DNA of 64,000 nt from Weissella viridescens (lineage in GTDB: Bacteria; Bacillota; Bacilli; Lactobacillales; Lactobacillaceae), in assembly GCF_001437355.1 (NCBI RefSeq), contig NZ_JQBM01000002.1, forward strand, positions 51,923 to 115,922, written 5' to 3'. Under the pieces are notes generated by a model, which saw nothing but the letters and a program-made list of their open reading frames with translations, made no database searches and had not been told where the DNA came from. Shown here piece after piece: positions 32,888 through 42,188 of the stretch. Both the position numbers and the translations under genes were made by a program. The stretch's first letter is position 1; every line of letters starts with the position of its first letter.

Positions 32888-33991
32888 ATGGCTTTAACAG
32901 CAGGAATCGTCGGCTTGCCAAACGTTGGTAAGTCAACACTATTTAACGCGATTACTAAAGCAGGGGCGGAAATGGCCAACTATCCTTTCGCCACAATCGA
33001 GCCTAACGTCGGAATGGTTGAAGTGCCAGATGATCGTTTGGCACGAATTCAAGAACTAGTACCAGCTGACAAGTTGGTACCAACGACTTTTGAATTTACT
33101 GACATTGCCGGAATCGTTAAGGGTGCATCACAAGGTGAAGGACTTGGAAACAAGTTTTTGGAAAACATTCGTCAAGTGAACGCGATTGTACACGTTGTCC
33201 GTGCTTTTGATGATGATGACATTACTCACGTGACAGGTGTTGTTGATCCGATTGCGGATATTGAAACAATCAACACAGAATTAGTTTTGGCTGATTTGGA
33301 AGCGGTTGATAAGCGCTACGCAAAGGTAGAAAAGATGGCGAAGTCAGCAAAGGACAAGAATGCCGTTGCTGAATTTGAAGTTTTGGAAAAGCTAAAGCCA
33401 GCTTTGGAAGCTGGTAAGCCCGCCCGTTCATTGGATTGGAACGAAGAAGAGCAAAAGATTGTCCAAAGCTTATTCTTGTTGACTTCAAAGCCAGTGCTTT
33501 ACGTAGCAAATGTGGCCGAAGATGACATGGCTGATCCAACTTCTGGTGAGTATTACCAACAAGTGGCTGAGTACGCAGCAAAGGATCATGCTGAAGTGAT
33601 TGGAATTTCAGCTCGTGCCGAGGAAGAAATTGCTGAAATGGATGACGCAGATAAACAAGAGTTTATGGAATTGCAAGGTATTACAGAGCCTGGTTTGAAT
33701 CGTTTGATTCGTACGGCATATCACTTGCTTGACTTGCGTACATTCTTTACAGCTGGTGGTAAGGAAACGCGTGCCTGGACGTTTAAGGCCGGCATGAAAG
33801 CACCTCAAGCAGCTGGTGTTATTCACTCAGACTTCGAACGTGGATTCATCCGTGCTGAAACAGTTGCTTTTGACGACTTGGATCAACTTGGTTCAATGAA
33901 GGCAGTTAAGGAAGCTGGAAAGCGTCGTTCAGAAGGTAAGGAATATGTTGTCCAAGATGGTGACATCATGGAATTCCTATTCAACGTATAG
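32888..33991 (+). CDS. ychF: Redox-regulated ATPase YchF (Obg family)
   Basis: A 367-residue P-loop protein of the Obg-related YchF/OLA1 group that prefers ATP. G1 is GLPNVGKSTLFNAI (residues 9-22), G3 DIAGIVKGAS, and the G4-equivalent is altered (YVANVAEDD). A helical domain and a C-terminal TGS domain (about 280-367, FFTAGGKETRAWTF, VVQDGDIMEFLFNV) follow. It associates with ribosomes and stress control. Codon use is that of a well-expressed gene. The DUF1129 gene starts 11 bases after its stop. Confidence 0.96.
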   Translation: MALTAGIVGLPNVGKSTLFNAITKAGAEMANYPFATIEPNVGMVEVPDDRLARIQELVPADKLVPTTFEFTDIAGIVKGASQGEGLGNKFLENIRQVNAIVHVVRAFDDDDITHVTGVVDPIADIETINTELVLADLEAVDKRYAKVEKMAKSAKDKNAVAEFEVLEKLKPALEAGKPARSLDWNEEEQKIVQSLFLLTSKPVLYVANVAEDDMADPTSGEYYQQVAEYAAKDHAEVIGISARAEEEIAEMDDADKQEFMELQGITEPGLNRLIRTAYHLLDLRTFFTAGGKETRAWTFKAGMKAPQAAGVIHSDFERGFIRAETVAFDDLDQLGSMKAVKEAGKRRSEGKEYVVQDGDIMEFLFNV

Positions 33992-34002
33992 TGGAGAAAA
34001 AA

Positions 34003-34746
34003 ATGACTGAAAATAAAAATGAAAACCAAGCAGTACCAGCATTAAAAACACACGCTGAGTTAGCTGAAAGTGGTTTAACGAAACGTAATCAAGAATTTAT
34101 GTGGCAAGTGCAATCTGCTGCCAATGATGAGCAAATCAATGCCGGTTTAGTTGCTGAAATTGAATCTAATTTGTTAGAAGCCCAAAAGTCAGGAGCAACT
34201 GCTAAGCAAATTTACGGTACACCTGAAAATGCCTTGGGAATTAAGACAAAAGAAGTGCGACAAAGTAACTCTGCCCAACAGGCATCAATTAACTATGCGG
34301 CCAACGGTTTCTGGAAGATTGCCGTGGATAACAGTTTCGTCTTCTTCATGATGTTCAGTTTGATGTTCGGAATTATGTTGCTCTTTAGTGCTAAGCAAGT
34401 AACTGCATCAGGTCAAAATGTTGGACAATTAGGTGTAACAGCTTTGATTTTGACATCAATTACGGGTGGTGTGTTCTTTGCAGGATGGACCATGCTTATG
34501 GCACCAAATGCAGATGGACAACTTCGTGGTGTCATTGTACGAATTTTGGGTTCATTGGCTATTTTTGCAGCGTGGTTCGGTTGCTACATGGGCTTTGGTT
34601 TCCTACCAGCAGTGATTAACCCACTCTTGCCAGGTTGGATTTACTTGGTACTTGCTGGACTTTCATTCTTGGGATTCCAATGGTGGCGTCGCAAGACTGG
34701 TATGCAAGGTGGTTTCTTAGGTGGTGCTGGTAAAGCGCGCAAGTAA
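34003..34746 (+). CDS. DUF1129 family membrane protein
   Basis: About 247 residues: an acidic helical N-terminal domain (HAELAESGLTKRNQEFMWQVQ, about residues 16-80), then four membrane segments (about 95-230) and a basic tail. It is a DUF1129-family protein, commonly found after ychF in lactobacilli and relatives. The ATG at 34003 follows GGAGAAAA. The function is unknown. It could be cotranscribed with ychF. Confidence 0.85.
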   Translation: MTENKNENQAVPALKTHAELAESGLTKRNQEFMWQVQSAANDEQINAGLVAEIESNLLEAQKSGATAKQIYGTPENALGIKTKEVRQSNSAQQASINYAANGFWKIAVDNSFVFFMMFSLMFGIMLLFSAKQVTASGQNVGQLGVTALILTSITGGVFFAGWTMLMAPNADGQLRGVIVRILGSLAIFAAWFGCYMGFGFLPAVINPLLPGWIYLVLAGLSFLGFQWWRRKTGMQGGFLGGAGKARK

Positions 34747-34794
34747 TGTACGGCCATGATGGCGTACCGTCAACCTGGAATAGGGGTGAATTGA

Positions 34795-35484
34795 ATGAAA
34801 ATATTGATTGTTGATGATGATCATGAAATTGCAGAATTACTAGAAATTTACGTTAAGAACGAAGGTTATGAACCAATTTCAGCTGACAATGGTAAGGATG
34901 CCTTGAAAAAGTTGCGGACAAATCCAGATGTTGGGTTGGTAATCTTAGATATTATGATGCCTGAAATGGATGGGACAGAAGTAGTGAAGGAGATTCGTAA
35001 AGATAATCCAATTCCAATTTTGTTGCTTTCAGCTAAGTCAGGAGCAATGGATAAGATTCAAGGCTTGATTCAAGGGGCGGATGATTACGTTACGAAGCCA
35101 TTTAATCCATTGGAAGTGATGGCACGTGTGCGTGCGCTTTTGCGTCGTTCGCAAAACGGTATGCAACAAGAAGCACCGGAAATTCTTGATATTGGACCTT
35201 TGACGATCAATAAAGACAGCCATGAAGTGAAAACAGCTGATGGTGTTGAAGTTAATTTGACGGCCTTGGAATTTGGTATTCTTTATCTTTTGGCATCGCA
35301 TCCAAACCGTGTCTTTAGTGCAGATGATATCTTCGAACGTGTTTGGCAACAAGAATCGGTTGTTTCAGCTAAAACGGTCATGGTGCACGTTTCGCACTTG
35401 CGAGATAAGCTAGAAGAAGCAACTGGCGGTAATCAAGTTGTCCAAACCGTTTGGGGTGTGGGCTACAAGATTGAAGTCTTATAA
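34795..35484 (+). CDS. OmpR/PhoB-family response regulator (VanR-like)
   Basis: A 229-residue regulator. The receiver has IVDDDHEIAELL, phospho-acceptor Asp52 (VILDIMMPEMDG), LLLSAKS and Lys in DDYVTKPF. The winged-helix domain occupies about residues 130-228, ending VQTVWGVGYKIE. Sequence style is that of VanR/YycF-like regulators. It is paired with the kinase 18 bases downstream. The regulated genes are not evident. Confidence 0.9.
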   Translation: MKILIVDDDHEIAELLEIYVKNEGYEPISADNGKDALKKLRTNPDVGLVILDIMMPEMDGTEVVKEIRKDNPIPILLLSAKSGAMDKIQGLIQGADDYVTKPFNPLEVMARVRALLRRSQNGMQQEAPEILDIGPLTINKDSHEVKTADGVEVNLTALEFGILYLLASHPNRVFSADDIFERVWQQESVVSAKTVMVHVSHLRDKLEEATGGNQVVQTVWGVGYKIEVL

Positions 35485-35502
35485 GAAAAAAGGAAATTAG
35501 GG

Positions 35503-36624
35503 ATGAAACATAATACTTTAGAGTGGGTAATTTTTACCCTTAAGAGTGTCGTTTCGGCCCTATTTTTTGTGTTCGCCTTTTATGGTGCGATGGGCTTGTG
35601 GCTACTAACGCAGCAAACAACCATCAATCAAGCAGCGCTCGCTGGTATTTGGACGCAACATACGCTTGCGGCCGTTATCGGGGGTCTCGTTGCGCTAGGT
35701 GGTTGGCTGATGTCAGTGCGCTATTTCCATACCCAATTGCAATTAACAACATTAACGCAAGCGGTAAATGAACTAGGCATGCAGGTTAAGAACGCAAAAG
35801 ATATGGACGAAAATCCAGCAGTTAACGAACTGCGGTTAGGTCGACGCCTACGCCCAATGGCGAAAAGTGTGGATGACCTCTATACAGCTGCGCAAAATGC
35901 GATGGAAGAGGAACGCGACATTGAACGTTCTAAGGATGAGATGATTACGAATGTATCGCACGATTTGCGAACACCATTAACATCAATTTTGGGATACCTT
36001 GGTTTAATTGTGAACGATTCACCACAAGAACTAACGGTCGAAGATGCAAAGCAATATGCAACGACCGCGTTCAGCAAGGCCCAACAAATGAAATCATTGG
36101 TAGAAGATCTATTTGACTACACGCAGGTAAAGCAAGTGGACTTCAAATTGCGTTGGGCACCGTTGGATTTAGCTGCCCTACTGCAACAATTGTCAGCTTC
36201 TTATGAACTAGAAGCAAAACAAAAGGATGTCGTGATTTCGGCGGTGACTAATCCCAAACGTATTGAAATGATTGGAGATCCGGACCAATTAGCACGTGTC
36301 TTCATGAATTTGATTAGTAATGCGTTGAAGTACGGGAAGAATGCGACATTTATTCGTTTATCAGCTAAGATTATTGAGGATGAAAATGTCGTTGAAGTTC
36401 GTGTGACCAATAATGGAGATCCGATTCCAGAAGATTCAATTGATAGGCTGTTTGATCGATTCTATCGTGTAGAAAGTTCACGTAATACTGGCACAGGTGG
36501 AACTGGGCTTGGTTTGGCGATTGTTAGTAGCGTAGTTGAAGCGCACGGTGGAACAATTGAAGTCACCTCTAACCCAGAGTTAACGAGTTTTATTATTCGT
36601 TTACCATTGCAAGAGGCTGAATAA
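35503..36624 (+). CDS. Sensor histidine kinase (VanS-like)
   Basis: A 373-residue membrane kinase. There are two helices (about residues 12-35 and 50-70) with a short external loop, so it may sense within or near the membrane. The H-box is MITNVSHDLRTPLTSILGYL (core SHDLRTPLTS), the N-box LISNALKYG and the G-box GTGGTGLGLAIV. Partner of the regulator upstream. A terminator follows. Confidence 0.9.
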   Translation: MKHNTLEWVIFTLKSVVSALFFVFAFYGAMGLWLLTQQTTINQAALAGIWTQHTLAAVIGGLVALGGWLMSVRYFHTQLQLTTLTQAVNELGMQVKNAKDMDENPAVNELRLGRRLRPMAKSVDDLYTAAQNAMEEERDIERSKDEMITNVSHDLRTPLTSILGYLGLIVNDSPQELTVEDAKQYATTAFSKAQQMKSLVEDLFDYTQVKQVDFKLRWAPLDLAALLQQLSASYELEAKQKDVVISAVTNPKRIEMIGDPDQLARVFMNLISNALKYGKNATFIRLSAKIIEDENVVEVRVTNNGDPIPEDSIDRLFDRFYRVESSRNTGTGGTGLGLAIVSSVVEAHGGTIEVTSNPELTSFIIRLPLQEAE

Positions 36625-36655
36625 AAGAGCATGCGCAATTGCGTATGCTTTTTTT
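36624..36655 (+). terminator. Terminator after second two-component system
   Basis: AGCATGCGCAA/TTGCGTATGCT hairpin (one wobble) with a T7 tail overlapping the stop. Confidence 0.85.
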
Positions 36656-36772
36656 GTGAATTCGGACATGGAATTTCCTTGGGTAAAGTCATCAGAACTG
36701 GTATAGTAAATGTTTGTACTGATAAAAGGTAAGTTAGCATCACATATAAAATAAACGCTAGGAGGTGGGATG

Positions 36773-37993
36773 ATGCGAGAATTTATGGCATTGGATCGAA
36801 ACTTAAAGTTACGAGCCTTAACGGTTTTTCTAACCGTGCTTTTGGGAAGCTCAATTGGACCAAATATGACAATTTATTATGTGCAACATTTTGGTTCATT
36901 TTGGACCGGAGTATTGCTCATGGTGGTTTCAATTGCTGGATTGATATTCGGACTATATGGGGGCCATATTGCCGATGTTATCGGACGTAAGCGGACCATT
37001 GAATATGGTCAAATTGCGATGGTAATTGGTTATGCGATTGCGATGGTGAATAACTCACCTTGGTTGGTTAATCCTTTCGTGACCTTTTTTGGCTTTTTGC
37101 TAGCGATGATTGGTTCATCTTTGGCTGATCCTGCCGAACAAGCGATGATGATTGACTCATCAACACCACAAAATCGTCGCTTTGTCTTTGCGTTAATTTA
37201 TTGGATTTTAAACATCGGAGTGATGATTGGCGCTGCGATTGGTGGCTGGTTCTTCCGTGATTATTTATTTGAGTTGCTGTTATTTATGACAATCGTACCA
37301 ATCATTAATTACTGCATCGTTCGTTTTGGGATGACGGAAACGTTGGAACGCAGTGAACACGAACAAACAACATCAATTCTGAGCGCTTTAAAGGGGTACT
37401 GGGCCGTTTTGAAAGATCGTCGTTATCTAACCTTTGCAATGGCTTCTGTGCTTGCCTCGGTAGTTTATTTGCAACCTGACTACTATTTAGCGGCGCACTT
37501 GTCACAATCGTTCCACGAATATAACTTCTTGGGAATGGATATATATGGTCAACGGATGTTGTCATTGATGTTGGTCTTCAATACCGTGATTATTATATTT
37601 GTCATGGGTTGGGTCACCCGAGCGACCGAAAAATGGCGGTTAGTACGAGCTTTTGCGCTTGGTGTTTTGCTCCAAGGTGGGGGCTTTGCGCTTTCGTTCG
37701 TATTGCAAGACTTCTGGCCATTGATTCTCGCCACAATTATCTTCACGACTGGTGAGATGATTGGCGTACCAGCGAGTCAAACGTTACGTGCAGATATGAT
37801 GAATCCTGCTAAGATTGGTGCCTATTCAGGGGTCTTCTCAGTCACGCGTCCAATAGGAGCGGTGATTGCCAGTGGGTTCGTCTCATTGTCTGCTGTCGTA
37901 AACAATTGGGGCATTGCGGCTTTGTTGATGATGGTTGTATGCTTAGCGATTTACTTGGTCGCTCGGGCAGCTAAAATGCCAGCACCGTTTTAA
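36773..37993 (+). CDS. MFS transporter (MdtH-like drug exporter family)
   Basis: About 406 residues, 12 helices. Signature A is GGHIADVIGRKRTIEYG in the loop 2-3 (residues about 62-78), and the first half resembles the MdtH/YxlH-type multidrug exporters. AGGAGGTG sits ideally for the ATG at 36773; the ATG at 36770 is too close. It is a single-gene unit with a terminator on each side. The substrate is unknown. Confidence 0.88.
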   Translation: MREFMALDRNLKLRALTVFLTVLLGSSIGPNMTIYYVQHFGSFWTGVLLMVVSIAGLIFGLYGGHIADVIGRKRTIEYGQIAMVIGYAIAMVNNSPWLVNPFVTFFGFLLAMIGSSLADPAEQAMMIDSSTPQNRRFVFALIYWILNIGVMIGAAIGGWFFRDYLFELLLFMTIVPIINYCIVRFGMTETLERSEHEQTTSILSALKGYWAVLKDRRYLTFAMASVLASVVYLQPDYYLAAHLSQSFHEYNFLGMDIYGQRMLSLMLVFNTVIIIFVMGWVTRATEKWRLVRAFALGVLLQGGGFALSFVLQDFWPLILATIIFTTGEMIGVPASQTLRADMMNPAKIGAYSGVFSVTRPIGAVIASGFVSLSAVVNNWGIAALLMMVVCLAIYLVARAAKMPAPF

Positions 37994-38007
37994 AAAAATA
38001 ATGTGAG

Positions 38008-38038
38008 CCGCAGAAATGAGCTTGTTTCTGCGGTTTTT
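38008..38038 (+). terminator. Terminator after MFS gene
   Basis: CCGCAGAAA/TTTCTGCGG stem, TGAGCTTG loop, T5 tail. Confidence 0.85.
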
Positions 38039-38109
38039 ATTTCACTGCTTTGCAACATATATATTGCGCAAAGGTAGATATATTGTATAATTGGTTTGAG
38101 GGTGAAATG

Positions 38110-38316
38110 ATGAAAAATATAGCAATGAAATTAGCGAGAACGAAAAAAGGCCTTAGTCAAGCGGAATTGGCAGATTTAGTGGGCGTGACACGACAGACCA
38201 TTGGATTGATTGAAACAGGGAAATATAATCCATCAATTCGGTTATGTATTGAAATATGTGAAAATTTAGATGTAACGTTGAACGATTTATTTTGGGAGGA
38301 GAGTAATCATGGATGA
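38110..38316 (+). CDS. XRE-family helix-turn-helix regulator
   Basis: A 68-residue single-domain regulator. The HTH is MKLARTKKGLSQAELADLVGVTRQTIGLIETGKYNPS (core SQAELADLVGVTRQTI, recognition helix TRQTIGLIE). It ends with the common LDVTLNDLFWEE. The start at 38110 follows GAGGGTG; an in-frame upstream extension is unsupported. A -10 TATAAT (38085-38090) with TTGCGC upstream lies close. It overlaps the next membrane-protein gene by eight bases, an arrangement common for small XRE regulators of a membrane partner. Confidence 0.9.
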   Translation: MKNIAMKLARTKKGLSQAELADLVGVTRQTIGLIETGKYNPSIRLCIEICENLDVTLNDLFWEESNHG

Positions 38317-38761
38317 ACGAATAGAGGGAGAGCAGCGACGAATTACAAGTAGTGGGTTTTGGGTAGTGCTTTCTATTTTATCTATATCACTGATTATCCA
38401 AGTGAATGTACTGAAAGCTGATTTTTCACAGTATGCTGTTGAATTATTCACGATAATTTTTATGTTAGTCTATGTTGGGCTTGGCTATATTATTAAGGGA
38501 ATTGAATGGGATCCTAAGCTCGCTTTAGCGAATCCGATTGTCTTTAGTTTTATTGTTGGTATTGGCGTTACTTTGCTAAATGCAATGACCAACTATTCCC
38601 GATACACTAAAGTCTATGAACAAAAGGGGCTTTCTTTATACCTTGTTGTACTTGCTTTAACTTTTGGATTTGCATTCATTGTGGCTTTAATACTTTCGAT
38701 TAGCTTTAAATGCTTAATGAAATGGCGTCAAAAGAAAATTGAACAAGAACTAGATCAATAA
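38309..38761 (+). CDS. Four-helix membrane protein partnered with XRE regulator
   Basis: A 150-residue protein with a short charged N-terminus (MDERIEGEQRR) and four hydrophobic segments (about residues 17-33, 45-62, 74-92, 108-132), ending in a basic tail. It resembles DUF6773-type proteins encoded after XRE regulators, but that family call is uncertain. GGAGGAG inside the XRE gene supplies the ribosome site. AT-rich, less polished codon use suggests low expression or later acquisition. Confidence 0.72.
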   Translation: MDERIEGEQRRITSSGFWVVLSILSISLIIQVNVLKADFSQYAVELFTIIFMLVYVGLGYIIKGIEWDPKLALANPIVFSFIVGIGVTLLNAMTNYSRYTKVYEQKGLSLYLVVLALTFGFAFIVALILSISFKCLMKWRQKKIEQELDQ

Positions 38762-38770
38762 ACACAAATA

Positions 38771-38807
38771 AAAAAGGCTTAGCACATCATGTGCTAAGCC
38801 TTTTTTT
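38771..38807. terminator. Bidirectional terminator
   Basis: AAAAAGGCTTAGCAC/GTGCTAAGCCTTTTTTT around ATCAT, between convergent genes. Confidence 0.93.
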
Positions 38808-38816
38808 GAACAGTGT

Positions 38817-40316
38817 CTACCTGACGCCGGCCATGAGTTTATTAATTTTTGGTACTAAGAATATCAATACAATTCCTAGGGCGACTGAAGCCGCACCGAA
38901 TAGGAAGAAGTAGCCGACTTCGTTGGCTGGGTTGTATAAACGAACTAATTGCGCGTTTAAGGCTGAACCAGCGGCTGAAGACAAGAACCACATTGACATC
39001 ATTTGTGACATGAAAGCATGTGGGGCTAACTTAGTTGTGACAGATAGACCAACAGGAGAGATTAACATCTCACCAATAATAACAAGCGCCCATGAACCAA
39101 CTAGCCAAAGTGGAGAAACCTTCATTCCGGTTCCCCAAATTGCACCTGGAACGGCCATCAACAAGAATGAAGCTCCGGCGAACATAAGTCCAACTGAGAA
39201 TTTCATTGGGGCTGATGGTTGGCGCTTACCCCATGCTGTCCACAACCAAGCAAAGAATGGCGTGTAAAGCATGATAAACAATGGGTTCATTGATTGGAAC
39301 ATGGCTGGCTTAAACCATGATAACCATGATGGTAAATCAGCATAGTTAACACGATCAGCCGCAAATGTTGCCAAAACGATTGAACCTTGTTCTTCGATTG
39401 CCCAGAATAGCACGGCGGCTAAGAACAATGGAATGTAGGCGAACACACGTGAACGTTCCAAAGTTGTAACCTTTGGGCTTGTTGACATGATAACGAAGTA
39501 AGTAATTGGTAATACAATTGCGACAACGGTTAGTAAGTTAATGTAATCGTTGATGCTGTTCCAACCCATTAAGTTCATCAAAACGATAACCAAAGCTAAT
39601 GCAATAACAGCATAACCAACTTTGAAAATTAATGGACGAACTTCTTCATGTTGTAAAGGATCTGGAGCATAAAGTGAATTATCTGACAAATCCTTTTGAC
39701 CGAAGTGGAATTGAATTAATCCAAATAGCATACCAACGGCAGCTAATGAGAAACCAGCGTGGAAACCAAAGCTTTGTTGCGTCCAACCAACCAAGATTGG
39801 GGCAAGGAATGAACCAACGTTAATTCCAAACACAAAGATTGAGAAACCAGAGTCACGGCGTGGATCATCTTGTTTATATAATGAACCAACCATTGAAGAA
39901 ACGTTAGGCTTTAGCAACCCAGTTCCCAAAACGATTAAGGCCATGGCACTAAATAGGGCTGCTGTAGCACCAGGTAGGGCAAGGACGATGTGACCAAGCA
40001 TGATCAAAACTCCACCCCAGAACACGGTGCGACGTTCACCCAGGATACGATCGGCAATGAAACCACCAAGCGTTCCGGCTAAGTAAACCATTGAAACGTA
40101 AATGGCCATAATTGAAGCCCCGGTTGCACGATCAACGTGTAACTGCCCAGCTGAAATTAGGTACCAGATATAGAACAACAGGATCGCCTTCATACCGTAG
40201 AAGCTAAAACGCTCCCACATTTCGGTCATGAAGAGCGTCCGCAAGCCACGTGGTTGACCAAAGAAAGCTGTATCTTTCTTTTGGTCGGCCAAGGCTTTTT
40301 TATCAGCAGAATCCAT
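38817..40316 (-). CDS. dtpT: POT-family di-/tripeptide:proton symporter
   Basis: A 499-residue peptide transporter with 12-14 helices. The family ExxERF motif is in [19 protein letters not shown] (residues about 32-50). [19 protein letters not shown] is the MFS-like loop motif, and [20 protein letters not shown] (helix 5) matches the PTR2 signature. The intervening HA/HB helices are represented by the region around 225-285. It imports small peptides produced by extracellular proteolysis. GGAGATG precedes the ATG. The 144-bp gap to the divergent phosphoesterase gene must contain both promoters. Confidence 0.95.
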   Translation of the reverse strand: MDSADKKALADQKKDTAFFGQPRGLRTLFMTEMWERFSFYGMKAILLFYIWYLISAGQLHVDRATGASIMAIYVSMVYLAGTLGGFIADRILGERRTVFWGGVLIMLGHIVLALPGATAALFSAMALIVLGTGLLKPNVSSMVGSLYKQDDPRRDSGFSIFVFGINVGSFLAPILVGWTQQSFGFHAGFSLAAVGMLFGLIQFHFGQKDLSDNSLYAPDPLQHEEVRPLIFKVGYAVIALALVIVLMNLMGWNSINDYINLLTVVAIVLPITYFVIMSTSPKVTTLERSRVFAYIPLFLAAVLFWAIEEQGSIVLATFAADRVNYADLPSWLSWFKPAMFQSMNPLFIMLYTPFFAWLWTAWGKRQPSAPMKFSVGLMFAGASFLLMAVPGAIWGTGMKVSPLWLVGSWALVIIGEMLISPVGLSVTTKLAPHAFMSQMMSMWFLSSAAGSALNAQLVRLYNPANEVGYFFLFGAASVALGIVLIFLVPKINKLMAGVR

Positions 40317-40460
40317 GATATAGACATCTCCAAACGATCAAATTTTATTTGCGTCCCTTTCCAAAGTGGGTTCACACAATAGTCAATTTTAAAGGATAAA
40401 ACTAGAAACTACAAGAATAAAGTGTTATGTTAAAGTATTATATTTTAAGGGAGCGGGCGC

Positions 40461-41273
40461 ATGGTCAAAATAGCAGCGAGTAGCGACAATCATCTTGATA
40501 TCAATCGTGTTGATGTAGACCAAGTGATCCAAGCACAAGCGCAGGTACTGACAGAATTACATATAGATTACTATTTGATTGTGGGAGATGTGTCAAATCG
40601 TTTTAATCGAACGCTTAACTATGTGGATAAATTAAAAGCTGCCCTCCCAGCAACGCAGGTGTACTTTATAGCTGGAAACCATGACATGAGTCACGACATT
40701 TCTGAATCTGAACTGGAGACGTTACAACATCCAAATTACTTACATAATCAATATGTGGACTTAGTTGATACTGATTGGCGGGTGATTGGTTTAAATGGCT
40801 GGTATGATTATGGGTTTGCTCCCGCATTGTCAGAAAAAGAAGCAGCTGATTTCCATTTTGGCCGTTTTTACGATCGCAGTATCGATCAAACTGAAAGTGA
40901 CCCACAACGCTTTCAACGGGCCTATGAGCAACTAAAACAGCAGTTAATGGCTGGTTATCAGGCCCATAAACAAATGCTTGTGATGACGCATTTTGTTCCC
41001 ATTAGTGATGATTTACTACCGAATACAACAAAGCCACGTGAGTTAGTGAATGCCATGTTAGGTTCGCCGCGGACGGGGGCACTGCTTGAACAAGTGCCGG
41101 GTGTACGTCATGTTGTTTTTGGACACGCGCATGTAGCGTCGCCAATGCGGCAACATGGATTAGTACAATATGACAATGTGAGTTTGGGCGTGCAGCGGCG
41201 CAATGATTGGCCTGATGCGACCTTTATCCCGAGCTGGGAAAAAAGATTGAAAATTTTTGAGTTAAACGCTTGA
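40461..41273 (+). CDS. Metallophosphoesterase
   Basis: A 270-residue calcineurin-like phosphoesterase. Metal motifs in order: SSDNHLD (variant of DxH, residues 7-13), VGDVSNRF (GDxxN-type), AGNHDM (GNHD), MTHFVP and FGHAHV (GHxH). These define a binuclear metal site. The substrate is unknown (nucleotide, phosphoprotein or nucleic acid). The stop codon overlaps the -35 box of the tRNA promoter that follows. AGGGAGCGGG is the ribosome site. Confidence 0.9.
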   Translation: MVKIAASSDNHLDINRVDVDQVIQAQAQVLTELHIDYYLIVGDVSNRFNRTLNYVDKLKAALPATQVYFIAGNHDMSHDISESELETLQHPNYLHNQYVDLVDTDWRVIGLNGWYDYGFAPALSEKEAADFHFGRFYDRSIDQTESDPQRFQRAYEQLKQQLMAGYQAHKQMLVMTHFVPISDDLLPNTTKPRELVNAMLGSPRTGALLEQVPGVRHVVFGHAHVASPMRQHGLVQYDNVSLGVQRRNDWPDATFIPSWEKRLKIFELNA

Positions 41274-41298
41274 CGATGTTTGGAAATTCCTGTATATT
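41270..41298 (+). promoter_or_regulatory. Promoter of first tRNA pair
   Basis: -35 TTGACG (overlapping the preceding stop codon) and -10 TATATT, 17 bp spacing, about 40 bp before tRNA-Tyr. Confidence 0.65.
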
Positions 41299-41340
41299 AT
41301 AAATCTGTTGAGACGCAATGTTGTTGCGAGTAAACGTCAT

Positions 41341-41423
41341 GGGGGTTTAGCGAAGTCTGGTTAAACGCGATGGACTGTAAATCCATTCCTTCGGGTTCAT
41401 AGGTTCGAATCCTATAGCCCCCA
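41341..41423 (+). tRNA. tRNA-Tyr (GTA), copy 1
   Basis: An 83-nt class II tRNA with the GGGGGTT acceptor arm pairing with AGCCCCC, anticodon GTA in ACTGTAAAT, a long variable arm, and TTCGAATCC in the T-loop. Discriminator A; the 3' CCA is not encoded. Confidence 0.96.
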
Positions 41424-41433
41424 TTTTTATTAT

Positions 41434-41505
41434 TGGGATATGGCCAAGCGGTAAGGCATCGGTTTTTGGTACCGTGTATCGTTGGTTCGAATCCAACTAT
41501 CCCAG
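41434..41505 (+). tRNA. tRNA-Gln (TTG), copy 1
   Basis: A 72-nt tRNA with acceptor TGGGATA/TATCCCA, anticodon TTG in TTTTTGGTA and T-loop TTCGAATCC. Discriminator G; CCA not encoded. Ten bases after tRNA-Tyr. Confidence 0.95.
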
Positions 41506-41511
41506 CTATAT

Positions 41512-41546
41512 AAAGCGATGAACACTTTGGTGTTTATCGCTTTTTT
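41512..41546 (+). terminator. Terminator of first tRNA pair
   Basis: AAAGCGAT-AACAC/GTGTT-ATCGCTTTTTT hairpin with single-base mismatch and T6 tail. Confidence 0.85.
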
Positions 41547-41566
41547 GTTGTTCTAAAAATCGATGG

Positions 41567-41622
41567 TTGACAATAGGTCTAAACGACCTATAATAGTCTT
41601 TTGTCGGATAGGTCTAAACGAC
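41567..41622 (+). promoter_or_regulatory. padR promoter with duplicated operator
   Basis: -35 TTGACA (41567-41572) and -10 TATAAT (41589-41594), 16 bp spacing. The spacer is the palindrome ATAGGTCTAAACGACCTAT (41573-41591). Its left 15 bases repeat exactly at 41608-41622, just before the Shine-Dalgarno sequence. Two sites about 35 bp apart overlapping the promoter suggest autorepression by the PadR-like protein. Typical PadR boxes are ATGT/ACAT, so this operator differs. Confidence 0.75.
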
Positions 41623-41636
41623 ACATGGAGGTTAAC

Positions 41637-42182
41637 ATGTACGATCTATTAATTTTAGGAATGTTAATGGCACATGATTACTCGGGTTACAAGCTGGGAC
41701 ATGTGTTAGGTGAGGTATTAGTCCCGAGACGTAAGTTATCGAATGGTGTGATTTATCCGTTATTGGATCGCTTAGAGCAAGAGGGTTATATTACTTCTGC
41801 TGAGTGTGAAATTAATGGGCGCCGCACGAAGATGATGCATATTACTGATGCGGGTCGTGAACGCTTCTATGCGTTAATGGCGCAACCTGTTGCAGAAGAT
41901 GCTAAACGTGCGGATGTTTATCGCTTTAAGTTTCGCGGGTTTGGTCAGATTGGTCCGGATGAACAAAAGCACATTTTAGATGAGTACTGTCATTCTATTC
42001 AAAATGATTTGGATCACTATCGCCATGCCCAAACCAAGATGGTGCACGAGGCAGAAAAGTATCCTGATCAACAAGCGCATTATCAGTGGGCCGGCAACAC
42101 TATCGTATTACAAATTGAGATGTGTGAAGCCCAACTTGCTTGGGCGAACGCACAAATAGCAGCAATTAAAGCAGAGGAGTAA
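41637..42182 (+). CDS. PadR-family transcriptional regulator
   Basis: About 181 residues. The N-terminal winged helix (residues about 3-80) has the PadR pattern LLILGMLMAHDYSGYKLGHVL, NGVIYPLLDRLEQEGYITS and GRRTKMMHITDAGRERF (cores GVIYPLLDRLEQEG and ITDAGRERF). A C-terminal coiled-coil dimer domain follows (about 100-180, with DEYCHSIQNDLDHYRHAQ). The ATG at 41637 has GGAGG upstream. Seven bases before the drug-exporter gene, so it probably represses its own operon through the two operators. The inducer is unknown. Confidence 0.9.
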   Translation: MYDLLILGMLMAHDYSGYKLGHVLGEVLVPRRKLSNGVIYPLLDRLEQEGYITSAECEINGRRTKMMHITDAGRERFYALMAQPVAEDAKRADVYRFKFRGFGQIGPDEQKHILDEYCHSIQNDLDHYRHAQTKMVHEAEKYPDQQAHYQWAGNTIVLQIEMCEAQLAWANAQIAAIKAEE

Positions 42183-42188
42183 GGTTAA

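Larger units (their letters stand above)
41339..41505 (+). repeat. Direct repeat copy 1 of tRNA-Tyr/tRNA-Gln pair
   Basis: This segment repeats at 43796-43960, with only a 2-nt length difference in the spacer between the two tRNAs. Flanking sequence on either side is unrelated. The two copies bracket the PadR regulator and MFS exporter genes. Confidence 0.95.
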
